Shown: positions 1 to 9,049 of the stretch, piece by piece
Layout: each line of letters begins with the position of its first letter
Numbering within the stretch: the first letter of the stretch is position 1
From: Pseudalkalibacillus berkeleyi
Lineage (GTDB): Bacteria > Bacillota > Bacilli > Bacillales > Fictibacillaceae
Length of the DNA: 64,000 nt
Assembly (NCBI RefSeq): GCF_021608225.1
Contig: NZ_JAKIJS010000001.1
Span: 1,984,001 to 2,048,000, forward strand
Direction of reading: 5' to 3'
Notes under the pieces: generated by a model
What the model was told of the DNA's origin: nothing
The model's input: only the letters and a program-made list of their open reading frames with translations
The model's database searches: none
Position numbers and translations under genes: made by a program

Positions 1-1526
1 CACAATTGACGTGTAAACGATACACCTTGGTTACTCCATTTAGAAGTATCATTGATGTTGATATTTTTATACCGCTCCATCAATTCCACAATCTTATCGT
101 CTGTTTCTTTCAACTTATCGTTATGGCGAACAACTGTAACGTTCGCAGTCATCCACTCACCTAACTCTTTATGAAGTTGATATGCATTTTCAGTGCCATC
201 CATTTTCATAATTTGCGCTAAGTGATCTTCTTCTTTCTTCACTTGACGCTCATAAACCGTAGAAGAGATATCTTCAGTTGTCTTTTCTAAACCGTTGATG
301 TACTCTGCAGCCTTCGGTCCTGCAACCATTCCGCCAAAGATGGAAGAAAGCAACGAGTTCGCACCTAAGCGGTTTGCACCGTGCTGTGAATAATCACATT
401 CTCCAGCTGCAAATAGACCAGGTATGTTCGTCATTTGATTATAATCGATCCACATTCCACCCATTGAATAATGGACAGCAGGGAAGATCTTCATTGGTAC
501 TTTGCGTGGGTCATCTCCCATGAACTTTTCATAGATTTCAATGATTCCACCGAGCTTAATATCGAGCTCTTTAGGATCTTTGTGAGAAAGATCGAGGTAA
601 ACCATGTTTTCACCATTTATACCAAGCTTTTGTCTCACACAAACATCGAAAATTTCACGTGTAGCAATATCACGTGGAACTAAGTTTCCATAAGCAGGAT
701 ACTTTTCTTCTAAGAAGTACCAAGGCTTACCATCTTTATAAGTCCAAACACGTCCACCTTCACCACGAGCTGATTCACTCATCAATCGAAGTTTATCGTC
801 TCCAGGAATTGCTGTTGGATGAATTTGAATAAATTCACCATTTGCATAGTGAACACCCTGTTGGTAAAGTGCTGATGCTGCTGCACCAGTATTGATTACA
901 GAGTTCGTAGATTTTCCGAAAATGACACCAGGTCCACCTGTTGCCATAATGACAGCATCTGACTTAAAGCTTTGAATTTCAGAAGTTTTCAAGTTCTGAG
1001 CTACGATACCACGACAAACTTGATCGTCGTCTAGTACTGCTGATTGGAAATCCCATCCTTCATACTTCGTAACTAGACCTTGTACTTCATAGCGTCGCAC
1101 CTGCTCGTCAAGTGCATAAAGAAGTTGCTGACCTGTTGTGGCACCAGCAAATGCTGTTCTATGATGTTGAGTACCTCCAAAGCGTCGGAAGTCCAACAAT
1201 CCTTCTGGTGTACGGTTGAACATAACACCCATTCGATCTAATAAATGAATGATACCAGGTGCAGCATCACACATCGCTTTTACTGGCGGTTGGTTCGCAA
1301 GGAAGTCTCCACCATATACCGTGTCATCAAAGTGTTCCCAAGGCGAATCACCTTCACCTTTTGTGTTAACCGCTCCGTTTATTCCGCCTTGCGCACAAAC
1401 GGAGTGAGAGCGTTTAACAGGTACGAGTGAGAACAAATCAACGTGCATTCCTGATTCGGCGGATTTGATTGCAGCCATGAGTCCTGCCAATCCACCACCA
1501 ACAATTATGATATTACCTTTGCTCAT
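1..1526 (-). CDS. sdhA: Succinate dehydrogenase flavoprotein subunit, 3' end cut by window edge
   Basis: Catalytic subunit of succinate dehydrogenase (complex II); oxidises succinate to fumarate with FAD and passes electrons through SdhB to the menaquinone site in SdhC. About 508 N-terminal residues are visible; the remaining C-terminal residues lie beyond the left edge. Translation from the ATG starts MSKGNIIIVGGGLAGLMAA, a Rossmann FAD-binding motif, followed by the HSVCAQGGINGA region that carries the FAD-linked histidine. The SESARGEGGRVW substrate/FAD region and the C-terminal GANRLGANSLL segment are also present. A good ribosome site (AGGAGTGA) precedes the ATG. It lies 13 bp after sdhC, as in the sdhCAB operon of B. 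subtilis. Confidence 0.97.
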   Translation of the reverse strand, partial: MSKGNIIIVGGGLAGLMAAIKSAESGMHVDLFSLVPVKRSHSVCAQGGINGAVNTKGEGDSPWEHFDDTVYGGDFLANQPPVKAMCDAAPGIIHLLDRMGVMFNRTPEGLLDFRRFGGTQHHRTAFAGATTGQQLLYALDEQVRRYEVQGLVTKYEGWDFQSAVLDDDQVCRGIVAQNLKTSEIQSFKSDAVIMATGGPGVIFGKSTNSVINTGAAASALYQQGVHYANGEFIQIHPTAIPGDDKLRLMSESARGEGGRVWTYKDGKPWYFLEEKYPAYGNLVPRDIATREIFDVCVRQKLGINGENMVYLDLSHKDPKELDIKLGGIIEIYEKFMGDDPRKVPMKIFPAVHYSMGGMWIDYNQMTNIPGLFAAGECDYSQHGANRLGANSLLSSIFGGMVAGPKAAEYINGLEKTTEDISSTVYERQVKKEEDHLAQIMKMDGTENAYQLHKELGEWMTANVTVVRHNDKLKETDDKIVELMERYKNININDTSKWSNQGVSFTRQL

Positions 1527-1539
1527 CGTGACTCACTCC

Positions 1540-2193
1540 TTATAAAATTGGTAGGTTTGTCGCAAGAGAAGCAAACCATTCAGGGTATACGAATGCGAAA
1601 ATCGAACGCATTCCAATAATTGAAACTGCAAAGAATATTCCGACTGTCACATAAGTAGCGATCTTTTGTGAGCGTGGAGAAACCGCAATACCCCAGCTAA
1701 CTAAAAACGACCATAATCCGTTTGAGAAATGGAAGATCGTTGATAAGACACCAATTACGTAGAACCAAACCATGATTGGATTACTAAAAATTTCTTCCAT
1801 CATGTTGAAATTCACTTCTGCACCGAATGCAGCTGCAACTCGAGTTTCCCATACGTGCCATGAAATGAATATCAAAGTGATAATTCCTGTTACACGCTGA
1901 AGCATGAACATCCAGTTTCGGAAGTAACCATATCGGTTTGCATTATTACGAGCCTGAAATGTTATGTACAATCCAAATACAGCATGAAAGATGATCGGTA
2001 GAAAAATGACGAAAATTTCAAGGAAATAACGAAATGGAAGTGTCTCCATAAAGTGTGCTGCAGCATTAAATTCTTCACGACCTCTTGTCGCAAAATGGTT
2101 TACTGTTAAATGTTGTACTAAATATAAACCAATTGGTATAACACCAAGTAACGAATGTAGTCTTCTTAAAACAAAATCCTTATTATTTGCCAT
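1540..2193 (-). CDS. sdhC: Succinate dehydrogenase cytochrome b558 subunit
   Basis: Membrane anchor of complex II; binds haem b and the quinone. The 217-residue product (MANNKDFVLRRLHSLLGVIP) has about five membrane segments and conserved histidines in RRLHSLLG, IFHAVFG, ISWHVWETR and TIFHFSNGLWSF, which include the haem ligands. The sequence closely follows B. subtilis SdhC (about 202 residues). The ORF runs 35 codons further upstream, but this start has a strong AAGGGGG site and the family N-terminus, so I chose it. First gene of sdhCAB. Confidence 0.95.
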   Translation of the reverse strand: MANNKDFVLRRLHSLLGVIPIGLYLVQHLTVNHFATRGREEFNAAAHFMETLPFRYFLEIFVIFLPIIFHAVFGLYITFQARNNANRYGYFRNWMFMLQRVTGIITLIFISWHVWETRVAAAFGAEVNFNMMEEIFSNPIMVWFYVIGVLSTIFHFSNGLWSFLVSWGIAVSPRSQKIATYVTVGIFFAVSIIGMRSIFAFVYPEWFASLATNLPIL

Positions 2194-2315
2194 GTCTGTG
2201 CCCCCTTTTGATAGTGTTGCCGCTGCAAATTCAAATAAATTCAAAATTCCGATCATACGCTCAGGAAAAAATCGTCCGCCGAAGACAAGCTCCGACAAGA
2301 ATTGATAACATGTTT

Positions 2316-2344
2316 ATTGTACTCTCATCATATAGGACCGTCAA
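2316..2344 (-). promoter_or_regulatory. Sigma-A type promoter for sdhCAB
   Basis: Read on the minus strand there is TTGACG, a 17-bp spacer and TACAAT, about 120 bp upstream of the sdhC start. The intergenic stretch to yslB (about 350 bp) otherwise holds only the divergent yslB promoter; I see no gene in it. Confidence 0.6.
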
Positions 2345-2479
2345 GAAAACGAATACAATTGATTTTCAGAAAGTTCATGAACATGAAAGCCCTTTCTATA
2401 TAAAGCATTTACGTCCCTTACTTTAACCATTTACACTATAAAAAAATCATACTTACATTTTTAAAGATTACTTTGTCGT

Positions 2480-2507
2480 TTCGACATTCACAGGATTGTT
2501 ATATAAT
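2480..2507 (+). promoter_or_regulatory. Probable promoter of yslB
   Basis: TTCGAC, a 16-bp spacer and a perfect TATAAT lie about 40 bp before the yslB start. The -10 box is strong and the -35 box weak. Confidence 0.5.
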
Positions 2508-2544
2508 AAAGAAAGTGATTTTGGGGAAGGAAAGGAGTGGTTAT

Positions 2545-3021
2545 ATGAAAAAAGACAAGAATATCCTTCCACAACCTAGTGAAAAAGAAAGCTATTTATT
2601 TGGGTATGAATTATTAAGAGATGTGCTACTACCAGAGCTACTTGGGAAAGAGGATCAAAGTCTTTTATATTGGGCAGGAAGAACGTTAGCACGCAAATAT
2701 CCTATGGACACGACTGAAGAACTTATTCAGTTTTTCGCAAAAGCTAATTTTGGCGAACTTACCTTAAAAGAAGAAACAACCAAAGATATGACCTTCGAAC
2801 TAACTTCGGAGCGAATTTCTGACTTACTTACGAAGAGGAAACATGATTCCTTTCAATTAGAAGCAGGATTTCTAGCAGAACAAATTCAACGGAAGAAAGA
2901 AAAAATAACGGAATCATTGGAAGAAGTAAAACGTGGGAAACTCGATAAAATCATTTTCAAAGTTCAATGGGACCGTAAGGATGAAGTTAAAGATACCGAG
3001 GAAAACCCGGTTCATAGTTAA
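2545..3021 (+). CDS. yslB: YslB family protein (DUF2507)
   Basis: Cytoplasmic protein of 158 residues with no assigned biochemical role. It resembles B. subtilis YslB, which lies between uvrC and sdhC; the family is DUF2507, with a fold related to V4R/bacteriochlorophyll reductase-like ligand-binding domains. Visible family features are the YLFGYELLRDVLLPELLG start and the YWAGRTLARKYP segment. The start is set by AAAGGAG six bases before the ATG; an upstream extension of the frame has no ribosome site. It is transcribed divergently from sdhC and convergently with uvrC. Confidence 0.88.
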   Translation: MKKDKNILPQPSEKESYLFGYELLRDVLLPELLGKEDQSLLYWAGRTLARKYPMDTTEELIQFFAKANFGELTLKEETTKDMTFELTSERISDLLTKRKHDSFQLEAGFLAEQIQRKKEKITESLEEVKRGKLDKIIFKVQWDRKDEVKDTEENPVHS

Positions 3022-3029
3022 TATAAACA

Positions 3030-3074
3030 AAAGGCTGATCATATCCATACTTTGGAATTGATCAGCCTTTTTAA
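3030..3074. terminator. Bidirectional terminator between yslB and uvrC
   Basis: An 11-bp perfect stem (AAAGGCTGATC / GATCAGCCTTT) with a T-rich stretch on both sides serves the two convergent genes. Confidence 0.85.
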
Positions 3075-3103
3075 ATCGGTTCATTTTTTACAAGTTTATG
3101 AGC

Positions 3104-4900
3104 TTACTTTTCTTCTCTATCTTTCTCCAAATCAGCAAAGTAAGTCACAATATTTTCAGCCACCGAGCTTGGAATTTGAGCATTTGTTAAATCTTCAACA
3201 GAAGCTTGTTTAATTCGCTTAAAGGAGCCGAAGTGACGCAACAAAGCTTTTCTTCTCTTTTCTCCGATACCAGGAATACTGTCCAAACTCGATTGAACCA
3301 TGCCCTTTTCTCGAATTTGCCGGTGAAATGTGATGGCAAATCGGTGAACCTCATCTTGTATTCTTTGTAGTAAGTAAAATTCCTGACTATTCCGTGACAA
3401 AGGAACAATCGCCGGTGGGTCGCCCATCATCAACTGTGCAGTATTATGCTTGTCATCTTTTACAAGTCCACATACAGGAATCGATAAACCAAGTTCATTC
3501 TCCAAGACATCGATGGCAGCACTGATTTGTCCTTTTCCGCCATCAATGATAATTAAATCAGGTAACGGTATATCTTCTTTTAATACCCTTGAATAACGTC
3601 TTCGAGTGACTTCTCGCATAGAAGCATAATCGTCTGGTCCTTCAACAGTCTTAATTTTATATTTTCGATATTGCTTTTTGTCTGGCTTTCCATCCGTAAA
3701 CACAACCATTGCAGAAACTGGATTTGTCCCTTGGATGTTAGAATTATCAAAGGCTTCTATCCGAATTGGTGTATCAATTCCTAATTGATTTCCGAGATTT
3801 TCTATTGCCTTGATCGTTCGCTCTTCATCTCTTTGAATCAACTCAAACTTTTCACTCAATGCGATCTTAGCATTCTTTGTAGCTAAATTTACTAAGTCTT
3901 TTTTCTTTCCTCGCTGTGGTTGAGAGACAGGGATTTTAAGCAATTTTTCTAGCAATTCATTCTCAACATGCTTGGGCACTAAGATTTCCTTAGGCATAAT
4001 ATGATTCTTCTGTAGATAGAACTGCCCAACAAAGGATAAGAATTCTTCTTCCGAGTCGTTATATATCGGGAAAAGAGAAACGTCTCGTTCAATCAACTTT
4101 CCTTGTCGTACAAAGAAAACTTGAACGCACATCCAGCCTTTATCTACGTGATATCCAAACACATCTCGATCCTTTTGGTCTGTATGAACCATCTTCTGTT
4201 GTTCCATTACAGATTCGATATGACGAATTTGATCACGAAGCTCCTTTGCGCGTTCAAACTCTAGTTCCTCTGCTGCTTTTTCCATCTTCTTCTGAAGATC
4301 CTTCTTTACATCTTGATGTCCACCATTCAAAAACCTAATAATACCCTCTACCATTTCTCGATTTTGTTCCTCTGTAACATCATATACACAAGGAGCAAGG
4401 CACTGTCCCATATGATAATACAGACAGACACGGTCCGGTAATTTATTACACTTTCTTAGTGGATAAATGCGGTCTAGAAGTTTCTTCGTTTCATTTGCAG
4501 CATAAGCATTTGGATAAGGACCAAAATAACGTCCGGACTTTTTCTTTATTTGACGGGACGTAATTAACCTAGGATGCTTCTCATTAGTAATTTTTATATA
4601 TGGATAACTTTTATCATCTTTAAGCATGACGTTATAACGCGGATCATGCTTCTTGATTAGATTCATTTCCAGTACAAGTGCTTCTAAATCTGAAGACGTG
4701 ACGATGTATTCAAAATCCACGATTTCCAATACGAGCCTTTGCGTCTTTCCATCGTGTGATCCGGTAAAATAAGATCGAACACGGTTGCGTAAATTTTTCG
4801 CTTTTCCAACATATATGATCGTGCCATTCCGAGCCTTCATTAAGTAACAGCCAGGTTGATTCGGAAGCACTGACAATTTTTGTTTGAGGTGGTGTTCCAT
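3104..4900 (-). CDS. uvrC: Excinuclease ABC subunit C
   Basis: Nuclease subunit of UvrABC nucleotide excision repair; makes the two incisions around a lesion. The 598-residue product has an N-terminal GIY-YIG domain (CYLMK...[14 protein letters not shown], about residues 15-90), a UVR helical motif for UvrB contact ([13 protein letters not shown], about 205-240), the RNase H-like C-terminal nuclease with [13 protein letters not shown] and [10 protein letters not shown], and a helix-hairpin-helix end ([14 protein letters not shown]). The start has AAGGAGGAG eight bases upstream. The stop codon of the upstream membrane protein touches this ribosome site, so the two are probably translated in a coupled way. 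In B. subtilis trxA lies directly upstream; here the accessory block intervenes. Confidence 0.97.
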   Translation of the reverse strand: MEHHLKQKLSVLPNQPGCYLMKARNGTIIYVGKAKNLRNRVRSYFTGSHDGKTQRLVLEIVDFEYIVTSSDLEALVLEMNLIKKHDPRYNVMLKDDKSYPYIKITNEKHPRLITSRQIKKKSGRYFGPYPNAYAANETKKLLDRIYPLRKCNKLPDRVCLYYHMGQCLAPCVYDVTEEQNREMVEGIIRFLNGGHQDVKKDLQKKMEKAAEELEFERAKELRDQIRHIESVMEQQKMVHTDQKDRDVFGYHVDKGWMCVQVFFVRQGKLIERDVSLFPIYNDSEEEFLSFVGQFYLQKNHIMPKEILVPKHVENELLEKLLKIPVSQPQRGKKKDLVNLATKNAKIALSEKFELIQRDEERTIKAIENLGNQLGIDTPIRIEAFDNSNIQGTNPVSAMVVFTDGKPDKKQYRKYKIKTVEGPDDYASMREVTRRRYSRVLKEDIPLPDLIIIDGGKGQISAAIDVLENELGLSIPVCGLVKDDKHNTAQLMMGDPPAIVPLSRNSQEFYLLQRIQDEVHRFAITFHRQIREKGMVQSSLDSIPGIGEKRRKALLRHFGSFKRIKQASVEDLTNAQIPSSVAENIVTYFADLEKDREEK

Positions 4901-4913
4901 ACATTCTCCTCCT

Positions 4914-6380
4914 TTAAGGAGTTTTGTTCGTGGGATCCCATTCATACAATGTAATCGTGCTATAAATAGGATCGACTAAATGGTTTGACTGGAAGGTTTT
5001 CACCTTTCTAAATCGAGTAGACACTTCCACTCCTTGAATTTTAAAACCTTTTAGAACGCGATCCGTAACGAAAATGCGATGATTCTTGAAATGATTCATT
5101 TCCTCTTTAAATAGGTGGTATCGATAAACCTTCTTATAATAAAAAGGGGCATGCAAATAATCAAAAACACGTTCTTCTTCCCATGTGAATATGACTGAAC
5201 GGTCATCTAACTCAGACATATAATTTGTTAACTGATAGGAAGCAGGCGTTTGTGTTTTAATTTCCTTCAAGTGTGAAATTCCTTGTATTGATTGTATCAT
5301 CATAAGGGGAACAAGTGTTAGTGTGAGCACCACACTGTTCCACTTCGACCTTTTTATACTTCCCGCTAGATTTATGAAAATGATCATGAACAAAGGAACA
5401 AGTGGGAGGATATGTCTCGGTTTTTCAATATTTTGACCAACTAATGCCCATATGAAATAGGTGATCATTAAGAGGACAATTAAATAAGCAGATTTCTCGA
5501 ATGCCGGTTTTCTTGAAAAAATTAGACAAACCAGTAGGAGCATAAGAAAACCGGTTACAGTGGATTCACCGAGTACGCCAGTCCATATAAAATTCACAAA
5601 TGTTAACTGGATGAAGCGCTCAAGCAATGATAAATTACTCGTTGCAACCGAGCCTCCCCATTCACTAAAGTGACCATTTGTAAAAGCAACAGACAACTCC
5701 AAGAATGAAGAAATACCTCCAGCACTAACAATTAACCCGTTAATCCAAATTGCTTGGAATAATAAAAACAGTCCCGTTTCCAAAATCAATATACTCGTTT
5801 CACGAGTTTTCCTCCACCGGATCCACCATACGATCAATAATCCGATACCAAGCGGAAAATAGGATAAACGAATGCCCATCACTAAACTAAATAAGAATGA
5901 TGCTAGGATAGAAAACCTTAGCTTTTCCGGATTTCTTAATGAAACATCTAATGCCCAAACGAACCAAAGAAGTAAAGCGACTGCAGAAGCTTCACTCATA
6001 GGTTGTGTAGACATAATCCAAATGTATGTAGAGGATTGTACGACTAACGCGCCAATAATAGCCAACCAGTATTCCATTCTTTTACCTAAATAAAGAAATA
6101 CAGGAATAATTGCCGTTGTCATTAATACACCATTCACGATGGATAAAGATTGTGCAGGATCATCAATACCTGCATTTACGAGCATCCCCATAAATATAAA
6201 ATAAGGGTATCCAGGAAAGTGAGGCTGCATCATGAACAAATCAAACTGATCGATCGCAAGGCTGAAATCTACCATATCCCAAGTCGAGGCATATGAACTT
6301 GCGAAAGAAGTACGTATGAATAAAATAAATGCCCCAAATAAGACTAGAGCTAATATGTATATTGTTTTACTCTTTTCCAT
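4914..6380 (-). CDS. Multi-pass membrane protein, GT-C (family 39-like) glycosyltransferase
   Basis: 488 residues with roughly ten predicted hydrophobic helices. An early extracytoplasmic loop carries the acidic [10 protein letters not shown] motif followed by PHFPGYPYF, an arrangement typical of GT-C enzymes such as protein O-mannosyltransferase and ArnT relatives, which take sugars from polyprenyl-phosphate donors outside the membrane. The C-terminal part (about 370-488) is a soluble domain. GGTGA six bases before the ATG sets the start. A terminator separates it from the iron permease upstream, while it runs straight into uvrC. Target and sugar are unknown; family placement is by topology and motif only. 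The GT2 gene at 8.3-9.0 kb could supply its donor. Confidence 0.7.
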   Translation of the reverse strand: MEKSKTIYILALVLFGAFILFIRTSFASSYASTWDMVDFSLAIDQFDLFMMQPHFPGYPYFIFMGMLVNAGIDDPAQSLSIVNGVLMTTAIIPVFLYLGKRMEYWLAIIGALVVQSSTYIWIMSTQPMSEASAVALLLWFVWALDVSLRNPEKLRFSILASFLFSLVMGIRLSYFPLGIGLLIVWWIRWRKTRETSILILETGLFLLFQAIWINGLIVSAGGISSFLELSVAFTNGHFSEWGGSVATSNLSLLERFIQLTFVNFIWTGVLGESTVTGFLMLLLVCLIFSRKPAFEKSAYLIVLLMITYFIWALVGQNIEKPRHILPLVPLFMIIFINLAGSIKRSKWNSVVLTLTLVPLMMIQSIQGISHLKEIKTQTPASYQLTNYMSELDDRSVIFTWEEERVFDYLHAPFYYKKVYRYHLFKEEMNHFKNHRIFVTDRVLKGFKIQGVEVSTRFRKVKTFQSNHLVDPIYSTITLYEWDPTNKTP

Positions 6381-6483
6381 TATGATTCACCATACGTTTC
6401 CTCGCCTCATCTTTATATGTAACTATGATCTACTTCGATTGTGAATGAGAACACACTTAACAATAACAGCACTCTATGGAAAT

Positions 6484-6518
6484 GAAAACAAGACGCATAC
6501 ATTTCTGTATCCGTCTTG
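6484..6518 (-). terminator. Terminator after the iron permease gene
   Basis: A 12-bp stem (CAAGACGGATAC / GTATGCGTCTTG) is followed by TTTT on the minus strand, ten bases after the permease stop. It ends the Fur-controlled transcript. Confidence 0.8.
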
Positions 6519-6528
6519 TCGCTCTCAT

Positions 6529-7485
6529 TTAAGTGTTAATGGTAGACACACCAGCTGAGTTCTTTTGGTAAGCATTTGCAGTACTTGTCTTTTGCGAAGT
6601 AGGTTTCTGAACCTTTTCTTTTCCGTTATGTTTTACTAATAAGTAAATGACAACGAAATATCCGATATAGGCGACAACTTCTTCTATCGAAGGCATGGAT
6701 GAATACCCGAACAGTGCCTTGAAGAATATGCCGATTTCCCCTGACATAAGTGGTGCTACACCATTGTCCCTAATATAGTGCGCATAATCTATTGGATGTT
6801 CAGGTAGAAAAGCTGTCAGATTATAAGCATGCGGCATGACACTTCCAATAATCTTCAAATCTTGCATCATAGAAATGCCTTGGACAAGCAATCCAGCAGC
6901 AACGATAACGATAAATGCACCTGTTACTTTAAAGAAAGTCTTCAACGGCACTCTCATTGTACCTTTAAAGAAGAAATAAGATATAGTAACTGCGATAAGT
7001 ACACCAGAGATTGCTCCCCAACCTGTAATGGCTTTTTCAATGTTTCCACCTGTAATTGCGGCAAAGAAAAATACTGTTTCGATTCCTTCACGGAGTACGA
7101 CTAGAAAAGAATGGATGACCATACCGACCACATTACCAGTTGTTAAGAATCCATCTAGCTTTGATTCCATTTCACCCTTCATGTTACGACTATGCTTCGC
7201 CATCCAAAATACCATTTGGGTTAAGAGTACCGAAGAAATGAGCATGATTGAGATTTTCAAATACATTTCACTACCCATAGCTGCAAAGCCTGTAAAGACA
7301 ACTTGGAACAATAATGCCGCTCCAAAGCTAGCAAGTACGGCTAAGCCCACTCCTAGCCAGACATACTTTGTAAATTCTGGTCTTTTAATTCGCTTTAGGT
7401 AAGTGGTGATAATTCCAACTATAAGTAAAGCTTCTAACACTTCTCGAAATGTAATCAATAATGCTTGAATTTCTAAACTCGACAT
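6529..7485 (-). CDS. FTR1/EfeU family iron permease
   Basis: Polytopic membrane protein of 318 residues, member of the OFeT (FTR1/EfeU) family that moves ferric or oxidised ferrous iron inward. The two signature motifs are clear: REVLE at residues 14-18 in the first helix and REGIE at 132-136 in the fourth. Seven hydrophobic segments are seen and there is a charged cytoplasmic tail. Length matches stand-alone EfeU rather than forms with a long N-terminal extracytoplasmic domain. AGGGGAGAG precedes the ATG. It lies 29 bp after the membrane-anchored protein and behind a perfect Fur box. No EfeO or EfeB gene is in the block. Sure of the family; the partner proteins are inferred. Confidence 0.93.
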   Translation of the reverse strand: MSSLEIQALLITFREVLEALLIVGIITTYLKRIKRPEFTKYVWLGVGLAVLASFGAALLFQVVFTGFAAMGSEMYLKISIMLISSVLLTQMVFWMAKHSRNMKGEMESKLDGFLTTGNVVGMVIHSFLVVLREGIETVFFFAAITGGNIEKAITGWGAISGVLIAVTISYFFFKGTMRVPLKTFFKVTGAFIVIVAAGLLVQGISMMQDLKIIGSVMPHAYNLTAFLPEHPIDYAHYIRDNGVAPLMSGEIGIFFKALFGYSSMPSIEEVVAYIGYFVVIYLLVKHNGKEKVQKPTSQKTSTANAYQKNSAGVSTINT

Positions 7486-7514
7486 GTCTCTCTCCCCTAT
7501 CTAGTTCAGGCCTC

Positions 7515-8255
7515 TTATCTTCTTCTACGAACGTAAAAGACGACTCCGATAATAATCACTGCTATGACAATCATGGGTACCCAGTTCTTCAGCTGAGCGT
7601 AATCCGTCCAGCTCTGAGTACTATTCTGTCCATCATCAGATGTGCCATCATTGGCGTAATGTCCAACTTCAACACTTTCTAAATCGAAGTATTGTTTTAA
7701 TTCATTCAGAATGACTTCCTTACTTTCCTTGTAGCCTTCAAAATCTGCTTCCTTTTCTCCGACTCCGAATAACCCTGGATTGCCTAATGCTTTTAGAGCA
7801 TTTTCAAACTCCTCTTTTATCTTGCTGTTCGTTTCGGGTTTTTCATTTTGTACATTTGGAGAAAGGACTTTATATGTAGCATTGGCTTTAGCTAATAAAA
7901 CCTTATTTTTATCAACATCATCAAATTTCTTTTCAATAGCTCCTAAACGTCTTGAAATATTTAAGACGAGGATCGTTTGCATATGGTTGATGATCGACTC
8001 TTTATCCTCTGCATCAAAAGCTTCTTCAACGTTTGCTACCACTTCATTACCCATATGTAATTGAATTTCTTCTTTCACTGTATTGAACATTTCTCGAGCT
8101 TTATCATAATCATCGTTGTTTAAATAACCCATCATTTCCTCATAGGCGATGGCTACCTGCTCTTCACTTGGATCCCCGTAAGAGTATGCCATTGCTTCTA
8201 TTGGAATTGATATTGTCAGTAATACGAGTAACATAGTTTGAAGTAAAACGCGCAT
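7515..8255 (-). CDS. Secreted, C-terminally membrane-anchored protein, putative iron-uptake partner
   Basis: 246 residues: a signal peptide (about 1-23, ending AMA), a mostly helical acidic ectodomain, and a C-terminal membrane helix (about 226-241) followed by RRRR, so it should be anchored with the ectodomain outside. I do not recognise a named family. The stretch LLAKANATYKVLSPNV (120-135) resembles motifs repeated in the Fur-controlled lipoprotein at 12.6-13.7 kb. An ATG two codons upstream is possible, but the AAGGG site fits this ATG better (9 bases instead of 3). It is the first gene of a Fur-box operon with the FTR1 permease, so a role in presenting iron to the permease is inferred, not shown. 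Confidence 0.75.
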   Translation of the reverse strand: MRVLLQTMLLVLLTISIPIEAMAYSYGDPSEEQVAIAYEEMMGYLNNDDYDKAREMFNTVKEEIQLHMGNEVVANVEEAFDAEDKESIINHMQTILVLNISRRLGAIEKKFDDVDKNKVLLAKANATYKVLSPNVQNEKPETNSKIKEEFENALKALGNPGLFGVGEKEADFEGYKESKEVILNELKQYFDLESVEVGHYANDGTSDDGQNSTQSWTDYAQLKNWVPMIVIAVIIIGVVFYVRRRR

Positions 8256-8277
8256 ATTCATCTTCCCTTCATCGTAA

Positions 8278-8306
8278 ATGATAATCATTATCATGCAAAA
8301 AGTCAA
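8278..8306 (-). promoter_or_regulatory. Promoter with perfect Fur box for the iron permease operon
   Basis: Minus strand: TTGACT (8306-8301), 17-bp spacer, TATCAT (8283-8278). A perfect 7-1-7 Fur box, TGATAATCATTATCA at 8279-8293, covers the -10 region and part of the spacer, so Fur bound to iron should block RNA polymerase directly. The site sits between the GT2 stop and the start of the anchored protein. Confidence 0.88.
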
Positions 8307-8311
8307 CGCTT

Positions 8312-9049
8312 TTAGCGAAATTGATTCTCAGTTAGCTCATCCTTATATGCTTTATGTGCCGGTTTTCGTCTCATCTCTTTATAAATGGCTGGAATTACGC
8401 TAGACATATAGGCTTTGAACTTAATAAATGATTGTCCCTTTGTACGGACTTGATAGCGGATTGGAATTTCTTTCATACGATAACCTTTCCTCACAAGGTT
8501 CAACGTTACCACTTGGGCATAATTATAGTCATGGATAATTTCCGCATCCTGTGTCGCTTCTCTAGAAAAAGCTCTCATACCAGACTGGCCATCGTAAATC
8601 CAACGTTTAAGGAGGATCGATTGAATCAAAGTGAACAAGTAATTCCCAAGTCTCCGGTGTATCTTCATACCCTTTATCGTTCCTTTGAAGCGTGACCCCA
8701 TTACATAATCTGCATTTCCATTGATAATGGGTGCAACCAATTCAGGAATTTGTTCAGATGGGTATTCATTATCCGCATCGATCATTACACTGATTTCAGC
8801 GTCTAACTCAGCTGAGACGTGAAGTCCTTCTCTGACAGCTGCACCTAGGCCTTTATTCTGTTGAAAGGAGCGGATATGGTCCGCTCCTGCACGTTTAGCA
8901 ATTTGTACAGTCCTGTCAGTTGATCCATCATCTATTACGAGTATCTCCACCTTATAATCAGCATGAAAGTCTCTCGGTATACGATTAATTACATCTTCTA
9001 TAGAGTTTTCTTCATTGTGTGCCGGTAAAAAAACGATGATTTTCTTCAT
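8312..9049 (-). CDS. Family 2 glycosyltransferase, polyprenyl-phosphate sugar synthase-like
   Basis: 245 residues, GT-A fold. FLPAHNEENSIEDVI is followed by ILVIDDGSTDRT, the nucleotide-binding region, then MIDADNEYP with the DxD metal site, and DGQSGMRAFSR in the acceptor region. This pattern is typical of the DPM1/GtrB-like branch, which moves a sugar from a nucleotide to a polyprenyl phosphate on the cytoplasmic face. There is no C-terminal membrane domain. AGAGGG six bases upstream sets the start; the gene begins inside the end of the phosphodiesterase gene (38-bp overlap). Last gene of the four-gene cassette. Sugar unknown. Confidence 0.85.
   Translation of the reverse strand: MKKIIVFLPAHNEENSIEDVINRIPRDFHADYKVEILVIDDGSTDRTVQIAKRAGADHIRSFQQNKGLGAAVREGLHVSAELDAEISVMIDADNEYPSEQIPELVAPIINGNADYVMGSRFKGTIKGMKIHRRLGNYLFTLIQSILLKRWIYDGQSGMRAFSREATQDAEIIHDYNYAQVVTLNLVRKGYRMKEIPIRYQVRTKGQSFIKFKAYMSSVIPAIYKEMRRKPAHKAYKDELTENQFR

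Noticed and set aside
305-2193. tRNA or rRNA genes anywhere in the window
   Set aside because: I scanned intergenic regions for cloverleaf-like arms and conserved GTTCRA segments and found none convincing; all RNA structure seen belongs to leaders, repeats or terminators.
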